Shown here: piece after piece, positions 1 through 12,596 of the stretch
Numbering within the stretch: position 1 is the first letter of the stretch
Layout: each line of letters starts with the position of its first letter
Origin: Zonotrichia leucophrys gambelii
Lineage: Eukaryota > Chordata > Aves > Passeriformes > Passerellidae
Reading direction: 5' to 3'
Length of the DNA: 64,000 bases
Assembly: GCF_028769735.1 (NCBI RefSeq)
Contig: NC_088200.1
Span: 73,339,894 to 73,403,893, forward strand
Position numbers and translations under genes: made by a program
The notes under the pieces: generated by a model
Database searches by the model: none
Seen by the model: only the letters and a program-made list of their open reading frames with translations
What the model was told of the DNA's origin: nothing

Positions 1-1739
1 ACTTTAGACCCTTGAGAAACATCATCACAAAACGCTCTGAGCTCTGTCTCTTTTGGAAAACCTCAGGCCAGCTTACAAAATAGAAAACCAGAAGGGAGAC
101 CAACGTTTTTATGGAAAAAAAAAAAAAGGACAATCCTGGTAGCTCCAAGAGGTGAAAACCACCACCATTTTCATTCATCTTCAGCAAGCATTGCTGCTTG
201 AAGAATGCATCCTTAAGGATGCTGGTTGCTCTCTACATAAGCTTGAACCAACCATTGTGTTGAGAGATATCATTAATAGCTGCTGATTACACAACTGATG
301 GAGACTCTCCAATGGGTTCCAGCTCCAATCTCAGCAGGGTCTGCACCACAAAGGCAGCACCAAACCCAAGAAAGGTTAATCTTGCTGTTCTTCCTGTGAG
401 GAACAAGCTCTACCTCAGCTCAGGTAGAGCTGAGTGGACTTCAGTGTGGTGTTTCAACCACCCATCACCTGCTGAGAGCAGGATGGAGCCTTCCATAAGG
501 GATTCTGCTCCACCATTTTCATGCTCTTCTTTAAAATCCCAACATTCCATAAGGGCTAAAAACACACACTGCCAGTCTGAGCTCATATATCAGAAGAAAC
601 TGTAACACAGGTGCATCTTTCTTCTTTTTGTCCACATGGGAGATGACACCAGGAGAGACTCACCCAGTGAAAAGAGCAAAGAGCATTTTCAAGAGCAGAT
701 GTTAAAACTCTGTCAAACCACATCCCAAGCCATGTAGACAAAGCAAGGTTCACATGTCTCCATCATGGTCAGCTAAGCTAACTCATTCCATAACCCTTTA
801 GATTTTCAGTAAAAAAAATTAGAGGGGAAATGAAGATGGAGTGAGACAGGAGTTACCAAATCTAGTAACTCAGCAGCAGAAGTGTGGGAAGAAAAACCTG
901 AAACAACCAAACAAAACCACCATTAAATAAATCCATAAATCCTAGAAGCCCTTGAGCATATTCACAGGCAATCTCTTGAGATCAAATTGTGTATAAATAA
1001 TATGTGACTTCTAAAATATCCTTACTAATGCAATGCTAACCTCACAAAACATTATTAAAATGCCATTGTCTGGCTAATTTGCATTTACAATGTCTTCTTA
1101 AATATGGAGGTATTCTCATTTTTCTTGTGAGCAAAAAGCTTTCAAAACATTGAGCAGCAGAGATTCTCAAAGCCACAGTTTTAAAGATATGAGGTGGTCT
1201 CAAATTGTCTACAGCATCCTCCTCTACACTTATAAACGCTTGAGAACATCTGAGACACAGTTGCATTAGATTTTGAGGTTTTTAAAAATCCAAAACAAAA
1301 GATAATTGTGCTTGTTGAACAACAGTAATTACAGAATTTGGCAGCAGCCAAAGTAGTACAAATCATTATGTTTAAGTTTGGTTTTAAAGCTTCAAAATAC
1401 AAAATTAATTGTGAAGCCCAAGGCACTGACCTCAAAATTGAGCTTCTGTGGTTTGACTACCCATCCGTTATATTTTGAGATGGAGTCAGCAGAGCTTCTC
1501 CAAGTTAAGAATATGCACATGCACAACCACAACTAAAAAGGTCACTCAGACCACACAACACTCCAGCAGCTTCCAGCTCAGCATTAGTAACACTGCATGT
1601 GAAACAAAGGCATTTCCAGCTCCTCCAGCCCTTCCTCTGGTCAGATAATCAGAGCCCTCTCCATCCCTACAACTGTAGGTTGCACTCAGAGCGCTCATTT
1701 TACTCAGCAAAAAGGTGGAGCTGAAGAGAAAACCTCTTC
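1..1739. other. Unique AT-leaning DNA, no gene seen
   Basis: No coding frame longer than about 100 residues and no recognisable repeat family. A short poly(A) run lies near 117. The sequence looks like intronic or intergenic vertebrate DNA. The open frame at 312-605 has no recognisable domain and is not accepted as a gene. Confidence 0.6.
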
Positions 1740-1890
1740 CCCCAGAGCTTGGAGCAGGGAAGTGGTTGAGTCACCCTCCTTGGAGGTATTTAAAAGATGT
1801 GTGGATGTGTACCTTGGGGGCACGGTTTAGTGGGTGAACATGAGGACTCCATGGTCCTCGAGGTTTTTCCAGTCTTCTCCACCCATCCAG
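1740..1890 (+). mobile_element. CR1 LINE fragment, 3' untranslated end
   Basis: The wording is that of CR1 3' tails: a 'gggaagtggttgagtcacc' block followed by 'ggaggtatttaaaag', a 'tgtggatgtg' block and 'acggtttagtggg'. In intact CR1 copies this stretch lies just before the terminal octamer repeat. Here the very end has decayed ('gaggtttttccagtcttctcc') and no clean ATTCTRTG octamer remains. It is an old, 5'-truncated, non-coding copy in sense orientation. The left boundary is uncertain and could lie up to 80 bp further upstream. The assignment rests on remembered CR1 consensus wording, not on an alignment. Confidence 0.75.
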
Positions 1891-4800
1891 AAATTAACTA
1901 TCAAACACCACAACAAAATTTGCTGGCATATAATTACAGATAAGACAAGTTTTCAGAATTCCCATGAGTAACACCTCAGGCATTTTTCCTTGCTAGAGAA
2001 GCCTGGGTTTTATACCAGTGCCTACACTGGGCTCCCGTCCAGGTTCAGCCCATGTACAGTGGAGCTGTAGCTCTCATCTTTGGATTTGGGGTTTTGGGCT
2101 TTTTTTTGTCCCCAATTTTTTCTTCTTAAACACTTCTTATAATGTAAGGTGACAACAGCAAAAATGAGAACTAAACAAAGAAAATCACAGGAGTAATGCA
2201 AAAATTGACACATTTGAGAAGCTGGAAACCTGATGGCTATTCCAACTGGAGGAAGCCAACCTCTGCTTTCATTTATGAAAGGAAACCCCATAATTAATTA
2301 AGAATTCAGAGAATCAATTCAACTATGAACTACAGTCAGGTAAACCTACTCAACTCATGGGTCTTTTTCAATGACTGAATTCCAGTCAAGCTGTTGGAAT
2401 TTTTGGTCCTCTCAGGACTGTCTTTGGAGTTATTTCTCTGAGCTGGTAACAACATAAACTAAACTGAAATACCATTTCTTTTTTCACTATTTTTTTCTTT
2501 TTTATTTGATACAACCAGATTTTCATAGAACTCCATGGGTTGGGTTGCAACTCCATAATATACGTACTTTGTGGATCATCTTTTCTTGTGAAAGAATTAA
2601 TGATAAAACTGTATCACTGGTTACAGCTTTAATTATCAATACCTCCATGTACCCAATTTTGGGTTTTGTTTGTTCCATTCTGAAACTCAACAGTTAAGGC
2701 CATAAGAGAGCTGATGCTTGTGATTCCATTCCTCCAGTAAAAATTTCCTTTGACTTATATGGAAATGTAGGGTATTTTCAGGAAGAACTTTACTATTGAA
2801 GATTCAGTAGAAATCAATAATAAAACCAGTCTAAACTGAGAAGACACAAACTCATTTTCTTCCCAAAATGTCCTTATCCAGCTACCTGAAAGACTGTTTG
2901 AACCTGAAGTGGATTTCAGATCTGACTTCACAAAAGGAAGTCTTCTACACATGCTTTGCACATTATTTTCCAAACTTTTCAGAAATCTCCCTGTCTTGGA
3001 AAATAGGATGGCTAACCCATACAATAAATATTTATTTATGTCCCTGAATCCAGACACCAATACCACACTAAATCTATCACAGCTTGCAAAATCTTCTACA
3101 TTAAAAAAATATATATAAATCACATTATTCTTAAAGCTCATGGAAGAGATGATTCTCGTTGCTACCAGCAGCACGCTTGGGTTTTCTTTTTTTTTCAGTT
3201 CAAGAAAGCAAGGATTCACAGAACCTTTCACATAAATGAGATTAAATGGGTCCAAATGATTGATACACTGGTTTCAACTCAACTGGCTCCCCACAATTAT
3301 GACTTCTCAAAAATGCGGGTGGAAAAAAGGCAAAACAAATAAACAGAAAATCCAGAACCCCAGAAAAATGTGGTTATTGAATATTAATACCTATTAACCA
3401 TCTCACTGAAAGACCATGGATTTTAGAAGATGAAAGGAGAGTCACAGATAGTGGCACCTATCTGTCTGCTTCTGCCAGAGCTTTACTGATTCAAGCTACC
3501 TAAGTGCTGATGACTCCTTCTTTTCTCACAAATAATGTTTCTTCTCTTTCTTTCTCATCTGGGGTCTACATATACACCTGATCTGTTAAAAAAAATACAT
3601 TAAGAGGCCACCTGAATGCCTGAAGGGTACTTTCAAACTTCAAACTTTTGAAATAAAAGCAGATTGCAAATAAAATGCCACAGTCTTATTAAATGACAAA
3701 CTTAGACTGTCATACAAATTAGAATTCTGGCCTTTTTTGTCCCTTTCCTTTGGGTTAGCTGTGGGGCAGTACATGATACAGAGCACAGGCAGCAGAGTCT
3801 GAGGATAAAGAACTTCCCTGATGAGAAAGGCTCTCAAACATTAAATGCTCTTGCTCCAAGCAAGGCTAGGATGGGTTCTTCTGATCTTCTGAATTACTTT
3901 CATGGCAAGTTATTAATCCCTACAGAATTCTGAAAGACACTAAATATATATATGAGAATCTGAACAACTGGATGGTCAGAGTAGGACCTTTTCCCTTATT
4001 AAGTATGACACTTAATTTGCTGCACAAAACTAGTTTAAGAGGGAGGTGAAGCAGGATGGGGCAAAAATTCAGAGCAGAAATGCAGCTTTGCCACTTGGTT
4101 CCTGTACTAACAGGACACAAGCCAAGTCGTTCACCTCCCCAGCACAACCCACAGCCCCTCAGTGCCCTTCTCCACAGACACAAGGGGCAGGAGGGCTGGC
4201 CCAGGCGAGGAAAACAGACACGGGAGCCAAGCAGCTTGGCTTTTGTACCCTGCTCATTAGTGCTCCCCATATGGCACAATGGACCTGAATGCACTGGGGT
4301 CCGGGGTTTCTAATTTCCAGCCAAGAGTGTATTGTTAATTACCTCGTGTAAGAAAGAGGTGCAAAACCCCGGTGTGTGTGCTGAGTTTGAGAGGGAGAGG
4401 AAGAAGATGTCAGTAGGTGGTGCTGAAGAACACGGCAGCACCGGTGCCCGGGTACTCCAGAAAACAACCTAATTCCTTCTCATGCATTTGCAAATACCTT
4501 CCAGGAGCTTTCACACAAAGGATGCATTACCAGCCTCACCCTGGAAGGAGCAGGGGAGGAGCAGGCTCCTCAGCTTGGCACAGCCCCAGCAAAGACCTCG
4601 TCCTCGCCAGGAAAAGCTGTTTAAAAGGGGGTCCTGCCAGTGGCAAAGCAGGTATGACAAACTCCATGCGGGACCGTGGACTGAAAGAACAGCCACAAAG
4701 TCTGAAGAGAGAAGAGATTATCTCCTGATAGCCATCTGCCCTTAAAACACCCTGCAGTGCCTTCAGAGGTAATCTTGCCATTCACCCTGAACTCCCATGC

Positions 4801-6784
4801 TCCGTTCCATGGTCGCTGGCAGTGCTGCCAGCTTTAAAGAGGACCAAATCTCAGTTTGCAAGAAGCACAGTATTTTTACAGAGGCTAAATACAGCTTTAT
4901 GAACTGGTGACAGGGCTAAACCATGGGAACACAGAAACTGCTGGATTATTTTAGGGGCCACAGAATTTTAATCTTAAGAGATCTGAGATTAGACCAGCCA
5001 ACACAGCTGGTTCAAAACACATGCAGGCACTCTGAGTGTAGTCACAGAGGTGAAAACCAAGTCACTAGCACTCAGAAACCACAAATGCAAAGGGCAAAGC
5101 TCTGCTTTGGCCCTCCAACTAAAAAAATGTGATGCCAAATAAAGCCAGAATATCACTAGCTTGAAAGATGTATGTCAAAAGTTGTTTTTCTGGACTCATA
5201 TTCCTCCTTTAGGTGCAGAAACTGAACTGGACCTCTTCTAGCCATGGTGACAAAGACTGAACTTGGCTGGTGAGAGGAGTAATCTTCCAGCCAGAGATCG
5301 CTTCCCTAATTTGGCACCCTGTTACCCTGTTTGGTCACTCAAGACTCACTAAGAGAAGTTCACAGGGCAGCTGGGAACCAAAGGAACATTGCCTGGATCA
5401 GATCCAAGTAAGCCATAGCCCTCTGCCTGTCTGTCACACCCATCAGAGCTCAGCTTCCTAAGGACCCTGGGGAGTAAGAAGCCCTCTCCCTCAGTCCATC
5501 CAGAGATCTTATGTGCTCCAGAAGTACTTTAAAAGTACAAGAGAGCTTGGGGAGAGGATGGAAAAGGACTTTCAGAGGAATGTTTTTAACCCCACAAAAC
5601 CAAAGCACCAGAATTCGTGTTCTGTACCAGCCAGCAAAGCTGAGTGCAGCAGCACAACACCTCATGCAAGTCCCCCTCGTGCACGACTCCAATTATAAAG
5701 CAAGATCCACTGCTGAAACCCTGCTGGAGGGTAAGAAAATGCTGATTAACGAAGTCTAAAGATTGTTCAGCTCTCCCAGCCCACCCTTCAGAAGCACATG
5801 TTTGTTTGAGGAGCTCCTCTGACACCCTGGCTATTTTAACACTGCCTTTGTCTCCAGCTATCCCTCCCCTTCCCCCAAGCTTTCTGCTATATTTGACATT
5901 TGCAGGGCAGCAAGCAGAAGCTTCTCTGTCCGCCAGTTCATTTCCTCAGGTAATACAAATCCATCACTGACCCATTTATAATACCAGACAGAATACACAG
6001 TGTTATTTGCCCACTGACTCGCACGCAGCATGGCAGCCAGCATCTCTGCCCCAGGTAAAAGAACATATACTTTTCCAGCACTTGACAGATCTCAGACCAG
6101 TGATTACCACTAGGCTGACACCTTTTCTCCCTGACAACCCCTCCCAAGAGTTCTTTTCCACCTGGGCAAGTGAAGGTCCCCTGTCTGTTTTGTGGTGGTG
6201 GCAGCAAGATGCTGGTCCTGCCCGCTGAGGAGGGATGCTGCAGAAAAGAAGGAGCAAGTTGTTGCTAACACGTTGCCCAAAATAACAACTTATTTGTCCC
6301 AAACACCTTCAGATATAGATATAATCCTTCGGATTGCATGTTGAGGTGCACTATGAGTGGAATATCCTGGGTCCCAATGAGAACCTTGCTCCTTTTACTC
6401 CCCATTTTCACTCCCTTACTCCTTCCAGGAATCAGATTTTTGCAGTTGGTGTAATAACACAAAGCTCAAGTCTTAAAATAGCACTCTGGCTCATAATCAT
6501 AATCATTAATGTGATACATAGATGGCAGACAGGCTCTAGAAGAAACCAAGTGGAACATCTACAGTGCACTTCAGGGTTGGAGGAAAGGGAATTCCGAGTG
6601 ATCCTGCAATTATGGATCACAACATTTGCGAATCGACCGGGGTTAATGACAGTTCTCCAGCCAGAAAGTGGTTTAATCAAAGAGGAATTAGAAACTATGA
6701 CATTAAAACAAGGAAAAAGCTGTTAGTCCCTGTCTGTAAAAAAAATATACTTCATTATGCAGGTAATAATTAAGAACAATCTCC

Positions 6785-6785
<1 letters not shown>
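1891..6785. other. Unique DNA, no gene seen
   Basis: Mostly unique sequence with short homopolymers. Open frames up to about 165 residues occur on both strands (for example 2755-3255 on the minus strand and 3920-4294 on the minus strand), but they lack domains, overlap one another and show no coding bias. The part at about 6,480-6,700 has a mixed, non-repetitive texture with 'aatcattaatg' and 'ggggttaatgac' motifs and could be conserved non-coding DNA. Confidence 0.5.

Positions 6786-6831
<46 letters not shown>
6785..6831 (+). repeat. (CA)n followed by a 38-nt poly(A) tract
   Basis: A short CA run is followed by 38 consecutive A residues at 6,794-6,831, the longest A homopolymer in the window. 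It could be a retroposon tail, but the sequence upstream is not a recognised element and no flanking target-site duplication was seen. I call it a simple repeat. Confidence 0.9.
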
Positions 6832-6833
<2 letters not shown>

Positions 6834-9800
6834 CCACAGCCAACCCCTTGTTAACCTTATTTCATGTCTTTCTGTCTTTCCAGTAATAAACATCTTGTGT
6901 CCCTGACTACTATGAATGCATTCAAATTAAGGAGAAATCTAGTACTATGGCTCAGTTGTATCAAAAATGGTAAGAAGTTGAAGCTCCTAATGGAGTTCTT
7001 CTGTCCTAGTTTAATTCTTTTTGCTTTAAATAAGCTGTTTGAGGGTCAACCACTGACACCCAATTTCTTTTTCTTTCTCCTAAGAAATACTCAAACAGGA
7101 AATGGATCATAAAGAATAAAAAAACCCCTGATTTTCTTTGTAATAAGGGCTTAGATTATAAGCAACTGCATCCTTCAAAAGCTACAATCCTTGCAAATAT
7201 GTGGACATTACAGAACTCTAGAGTTAGTTTTTTTCTCTTCTGCAAGTCCATTACACAACACCTTTTTTTTTTCAGCTGTTGCAAATGCTGTGCACTTAAT
7301 GATTTAAAACTCAGCAATCTTCGAGCATTTAAATTTATCTAGGAAAGTAACAAAATCTAATTTTAGAACAAAATAATCAGTCTCCATTGTCATAAGATGA
7401 CTCTCATTTCTGAAGAACCATTCTCACGTGGCCTCAAAGATACAGGATGACACCTGGTAAAAGAAAAAGTGAAGCAAAAGCTTCACTCCAGAATATGTAA
7501 ACAATTGCCAAACTACATATTTAACCCCCAGTGTCTATTGCCACCAGGAAAGTTCTGTTCAAGACTAGGATGTCAAGTTTAAAAGTATCTCTTGAGGTAA
7601 AAAAACCAACAAAACTAAATCATCATTACAACAATTGAATAACCTGGAATCTGTGCCCAAATCTGCACCCAAATCTTTATTTTTGTAACAGAGAAGAGGA
7701 CACTGGAAGAGCTTTTCAGTTTTCCTGGTCTAAAAGAAGAGAATTCATGAGGAAATTCATTTAAAAAAAACAATTATATGTGTGCCTATTAAAAGTTTGA
7801 ACACTCTCCAGTTAGGAGAAAACAAAATGCACTTAAAACCCCACCAAGATTCTTAGACAAATATAAGGAAAGGCAGCCCAGTGGCAACTCAGGCTTTGTC
7901 AGGATTTTGGTTTTGTGCATAATAAGAAGCAATAAAGACAAGCCTCAGGAGAACTGTTAAATAAATGGCCAATAAATGGTCTTCTAATAAGACCTGGCCT
8001 CAGAAAAACCCTTATTTTGCTGCATTATTGAAAATTGGTGAGACAGTGGCTCTTCAGGACAGGTATTCTGCTTTTGGCTATGTGCTCTGGGACCCAAAAA
8101 GGCTGTTTGGAACTGCAGAGCCTCTGTCTAAATAACTCCATGGCTAGGCAAACCCTGACATTTACTCTGCATGCAAAAGTGGACAGGAGTGGGTAAGATG
8201 TTTTTAAGATAAGAAAGATGGAAAAAAAAATTCAAAATATGCAAAAGAAACCCAGAAGACTGAAGCCCTGTGGTGGTTTAAAATCCATCTGTAAACCATA
8301 CAGAACCTTCAGCCTGATGAGATACAAACAGAATTATGGAATTTAGCTTGCCTTTTAATCTGGGGAAGTTCAGAAGTAATGTTCTGAAAGCAAAGGAAGG
8401 GTTTTCTGGCTCTGGTAAATTCACCTGTGATAATGACAAAGGCACATATGCTGCATTCCACAGTTCCAAAGCAAATGGGTACATAATTCCTATTCTCTTT
8501 ACTGATTATTGTAGAACCATTTAAAAAAAAAAAAAGGGACTAAATTTGACTTAAAGGGAAGGCACTTAAAACCTTCCCAACTTGCTGCTTTTCCAAAATG
8601 TACATCTAAGTACTTTCAGTAGATCAAGTGTCTTTGAATCCTCCAGCTCAAGGAAATTTTAAAATAAAGCAGGATTAAGTTCAAGGCAGAACCACGTAAA
8701 GAATTTTATCTTGTTCCTACTAAAGGAATAAAGATGGAAACAAGCAAAAGGAAAAAAAGGAAACAAACAAGCAAAGAAAACCAGAAAGCAAAGCCTAAAG
8801 CGCAAAGACCTATGCTAGACTCAACAGTTAAAAAAATAAAAAGATTTATGGTGTTTGAAAGGGACAGGGTGCATCTTTTCATTTACAAATGGAAGGGAGA
8901 CAAGGACAATCACATATATAAACAACATATTCTCCTTGCATTAAGAGTCCAGCTAAGTGAACAGCTCTTCAGACACAGCATTCAGCAGCACCACTTGCCA
9001 GCCACGTGGATGTCCTCCCTGTTTCTTTCACCCCAAAGGAGGCATACATGACACCAGAATTCATACAAAGAGTGTTCTGAGACATTTGATTTGTTTTTAG
9101 CCAACGTCCTTGAACGGTATGGAAGGGAAAAAAAAAAAAAAAAAAAAGAACATAATGTGGTTTGCAGTCCACTCTAGACTTTTTTCCCTTTTAAAAGTCA
9201 TTTGAATAAGAGGTATTTGCGCTTTTTTTTTTTATTCACTTGAAGCAACAAGCATTCATTCAGGCGTGGGTTCTTGTTTGCAGGAATGCAGGCAGAGTCA
9301 AAGTTCCACATTAATTTATGACCTCATTGACAAAGTGTCTATGGGAGAAGCGTACAATCAGTTCTGCGCAAATTTCATTTTCCCTTCTGCTGTTTATGGA
9401 ACACTGGAGCATGACAAAAGACAGGATCATATGTTTCAGGTTTCCATTCATTTATCACAGGCAAGTCATTAAGGCCAGCAGAAGTGACTTGTGCTCTCAG
9501 AGACAGCAGAGGTTGAAGTATCTCCCTGGTTTTCAAATGGCTGCAAATTCAAAATGAAATCTGAAGGCTCATGGTTTCAAATTGCAGATAAGAAACAAAA
9601 AGTCAGGTATCTCTAAATATTTCAGGCAGCAAATACTGACAGTCTGCTCCATCCAATCACACCCTGTTTATTTGACTCACTAAGTTCAGGCCACACTTGT
9701 TGGTGGGCTCTGTCTGTGTGAAAAGCAAGTTGGGTGAGTCTGCACCACAAAAAAAGCCTTGCTCCCTTCCCTGGCAGTGGAGAACCACAAGGAAGTGAAG

Positions 9801-12560
9801 CAGCCTGGCTCCAGGTCCCACAGCTGGTCTGTGGCACAGCCAGCAGCACAAAGTGGCTTTCCAGACCCCAGCCCTTCCCTGTGCTGCCTTCCTGTGCCCC
9901 TGGAATCCCAGCCCTAACTTTCCGCAAGAAATTAAAAAAGCTCTCCAGCACGGCAGAAGTTGTAATTCCAGAAGGAAGGGTAAATCAAAACACCACACAC
10001 AAGGATACAACTGATGCTCTTTATTTATCTCTGTGTTTATTTTCTAGCTGGAGTTGCCATTTCCATCCTTCTGCACAGAATCCAGGCCTTTTGCTGAACA
10101 ATTTAGGTCAACTTGGCAAAATGTCTGCAGAGCTGCAGAGAAGAGTGCCAGTGGAGATGGGGTTTGGGGTTGGTGAGCAAGGTCTAACCCTCATATTACT
10201 TGACACTGCAGTGGAGGATGCACAAGGTTAAAACCTGTATTTTTAGGGAAACTTTTTATGAGGGTGAGGAAGAATATTTGTTTTGCAGGGCTGGCAGCTA
10301 GAAAAACTGAAATTCTTGGATGATCTGAGAGGCTTTTCTCTTAAGAGGTCTTTGCCCAAACTGCTGAGATTTTCTTCCCAAACTCTTCTAAATAATCAGA
10401 AACATAGTAATAATTCTGTTCTATCAAAGAATCTGGACAAAACCCCATCATACCCACTAGCAGTCATCCAAGAGAGTCTCTTTTATAGCACCTTCATAAA
10501 GATACCTGCAAGAGGAAGTCTCTGGATCTTCCTTAGTGTCTTTTTTTTTTTAAGCAGGAGATATTCAAGGCCATAGAAGAGGAAGTTTGATTTAATCAGA
10601 CCTCTCTTTCACACATGCTAGCTGGAGCCACAAAAGCATGTGCACACTTCCACTCCACACTGGCTGACAAAAATTTATGACAGCAGCAAACCAAGCAATT
10701 AATTTTCACATGCTGACAGTTGCACCTATCCTTCATTGTTTGTATATCACCACAAGCAAGACAAAGGTATTTTATAGATTTTTTTTTTTAATGCTTAGAT
10801 TGCATGAGAATCACGTCCTATAGAACCTTTAGGCTACACATCACCTTCAGCCTATGTTCAACCAGTACGTGAAGCTGCTATGGTTTTTCTGAAAATACGG
10901 TTTTTCAATAAAATAAGTGTTCCCTACTGAGAGTCTGGATGTCTGAGAAAACACATCTTTCCAAAAGGCTCTGTGCTCAGAGCCATGCACAGCCTACCAA
11001 GGACTCCTGATCCCATTTCATGTGAACCCAAACTCTGCAAAAGGAGCTTACGGACACAGAGCAGCCTCTGTAGTAATCCAAGATACTGCTGGCATTCCTG
11101 CTGAAAGGAAGCACACTGAGCATGCTTCATCCTATGTCTGCAGAGCAGAACCAGCCTGAGCCCTGCTGAAAGCCAACTGTGTCATGGGCAGCTCTGACTG
11201 CTACTTTGCCTGGGCAGAGATGAGGAAAAACACCTCTCCTTTGGGTGTTTTGGTTTGTTTGTTTTGGGTGGTTTTTTGGTTTTTTTTTCTGCCTGTAGCT
11301 GTCAACTGAGATACACAAACATTCTTGGTGCAGTTGGAAGACACCTGGCTGAAAACTCAGCTGGCATTTACCACGAGGTGCATCTGGGCAGTCAAAAGCA
11401 CGGGCTCCAGTCTTTCAGCACACCTGAGGTGGCACACAGGCTGCAGGTGAGGTTGCACGCAGCTGCCTCCTGCACACAGTTTCTGCCAGGGTCACCTGAG
11501 AGAAGAACAATCCCAGCTGCTCCACACCCAGACCCCAGAGGAATCCTGGCTTCCCACCCTGGCCAGGAGTTGGTGTGAGATCACATCAGCACTCTGAAGC
11601 AGCCAAAAAAGGGTTAAATCTTTCGCCTTCTTCATCCCTCTCCACATTCATAATTAATGAAGAATTGTATCTTCCTAGATTCCTAGACTTGTTTGTCTGA
11701 GTAGAGTCACCTTTTCTTTCAAAAGACCATTCCTTTCTAACGTAACTTGCCTCGCTTTCCAAGCTGTTTCCTGGCACTAAGCCATACCTTTCTGCTTTCC
11801 TGTCACAAATTATTCTTCCTGGTCTATCCACTATCTCCTCTGTATGCCTCCAGATCTTCTAGAAAGATGATCTGATCATCTGCTATTTCTGCAGTCCAAC
11901 AGATAAACACGTGAGCAGCACGGCTCTGAAGTCAAAATAGTTGGTCCTTTCTTTCTTCTGAAGGTGTTTGCCATCCTGGTCACTCAGCACTCAGCATGAC
12001 ATAAAAGCCACTGTTTTCTCTCTCAAGAAAGGAGCATATTATCAAAAAAGAACTGCTCAGCTCAGACCCCAGTAGGGCAGAGAAAATGTGGGAGAGAGAA
12101 GGCAGGGAAGGACCTACAGCAAACATCACCAGGAATGACTTGGCCCTTGTCTGTCCCTCCACCTTCTGCTGCTGAGGGGCCTCCTGTGCACACCAGAAAC
12201 TGGCGTCTGAGGCTACAAAAAGCCTTGTATTTCTTCCTCTTTCTTTTTGAGGAACAAGGCTCCCCCTTTTTGGTTCTCATTGTCTGCTGCCCTGGGCTCT
12301 GTAACTGATACAACCATGGCCAGCCGAGGTCCTGCGTATGTGTGTGCGTGTGTGTTTGCTATGTCTGGATCCTCAGGAAGGCAGCCTGGTATTTTATTTT
12401 TAAACTCTGGCTCCTGTTGCACAGCCCCACATATAATGGCTACACTCCTGAAGGTTGGATAGTCTTCTGCTATCAGTTTTCAAAGAAAAACAAAGCCACC
12501 CAAGCCAGTGCCACCAAGAGAACAGGAGCAAACTTCTCGCCTTAGGATTTTCACTGTCAC
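6832..12560. other. Unique DNA with short T/A and G/T tracts, no gene seen
   Basis: Unique, AT-leaning sequence. It includes poly(A) around 9,129-9,147, poly(T) around 9,223-9,232 and a G/T-only tract around 11,247-11,289. The open frames at 9,622-10,231 on both strands are mutually overlapping shadows in a modestly GC-richer patch and carry no recognised domain. Confidence 0.5.
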
Positions 12561-12596
12561 AAAAAAAAAAAAAAAAAAAAAGAAAAGAAAAAAAAC
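12561..12596 (+). repeat. Poly(A)-rich tract
   Basis: Twenty A residues interrupted by G, then further A runs. Simple low-complexity sequence. No element body is recognised upstream. Confidence 0.9.

Noticed and set aside
6785..6831. Processed pseudogene or retroposon tail
   Set aside because: A long poly(A) is present, but no recognisable gene or element precedes it and no flanking duplication was found.
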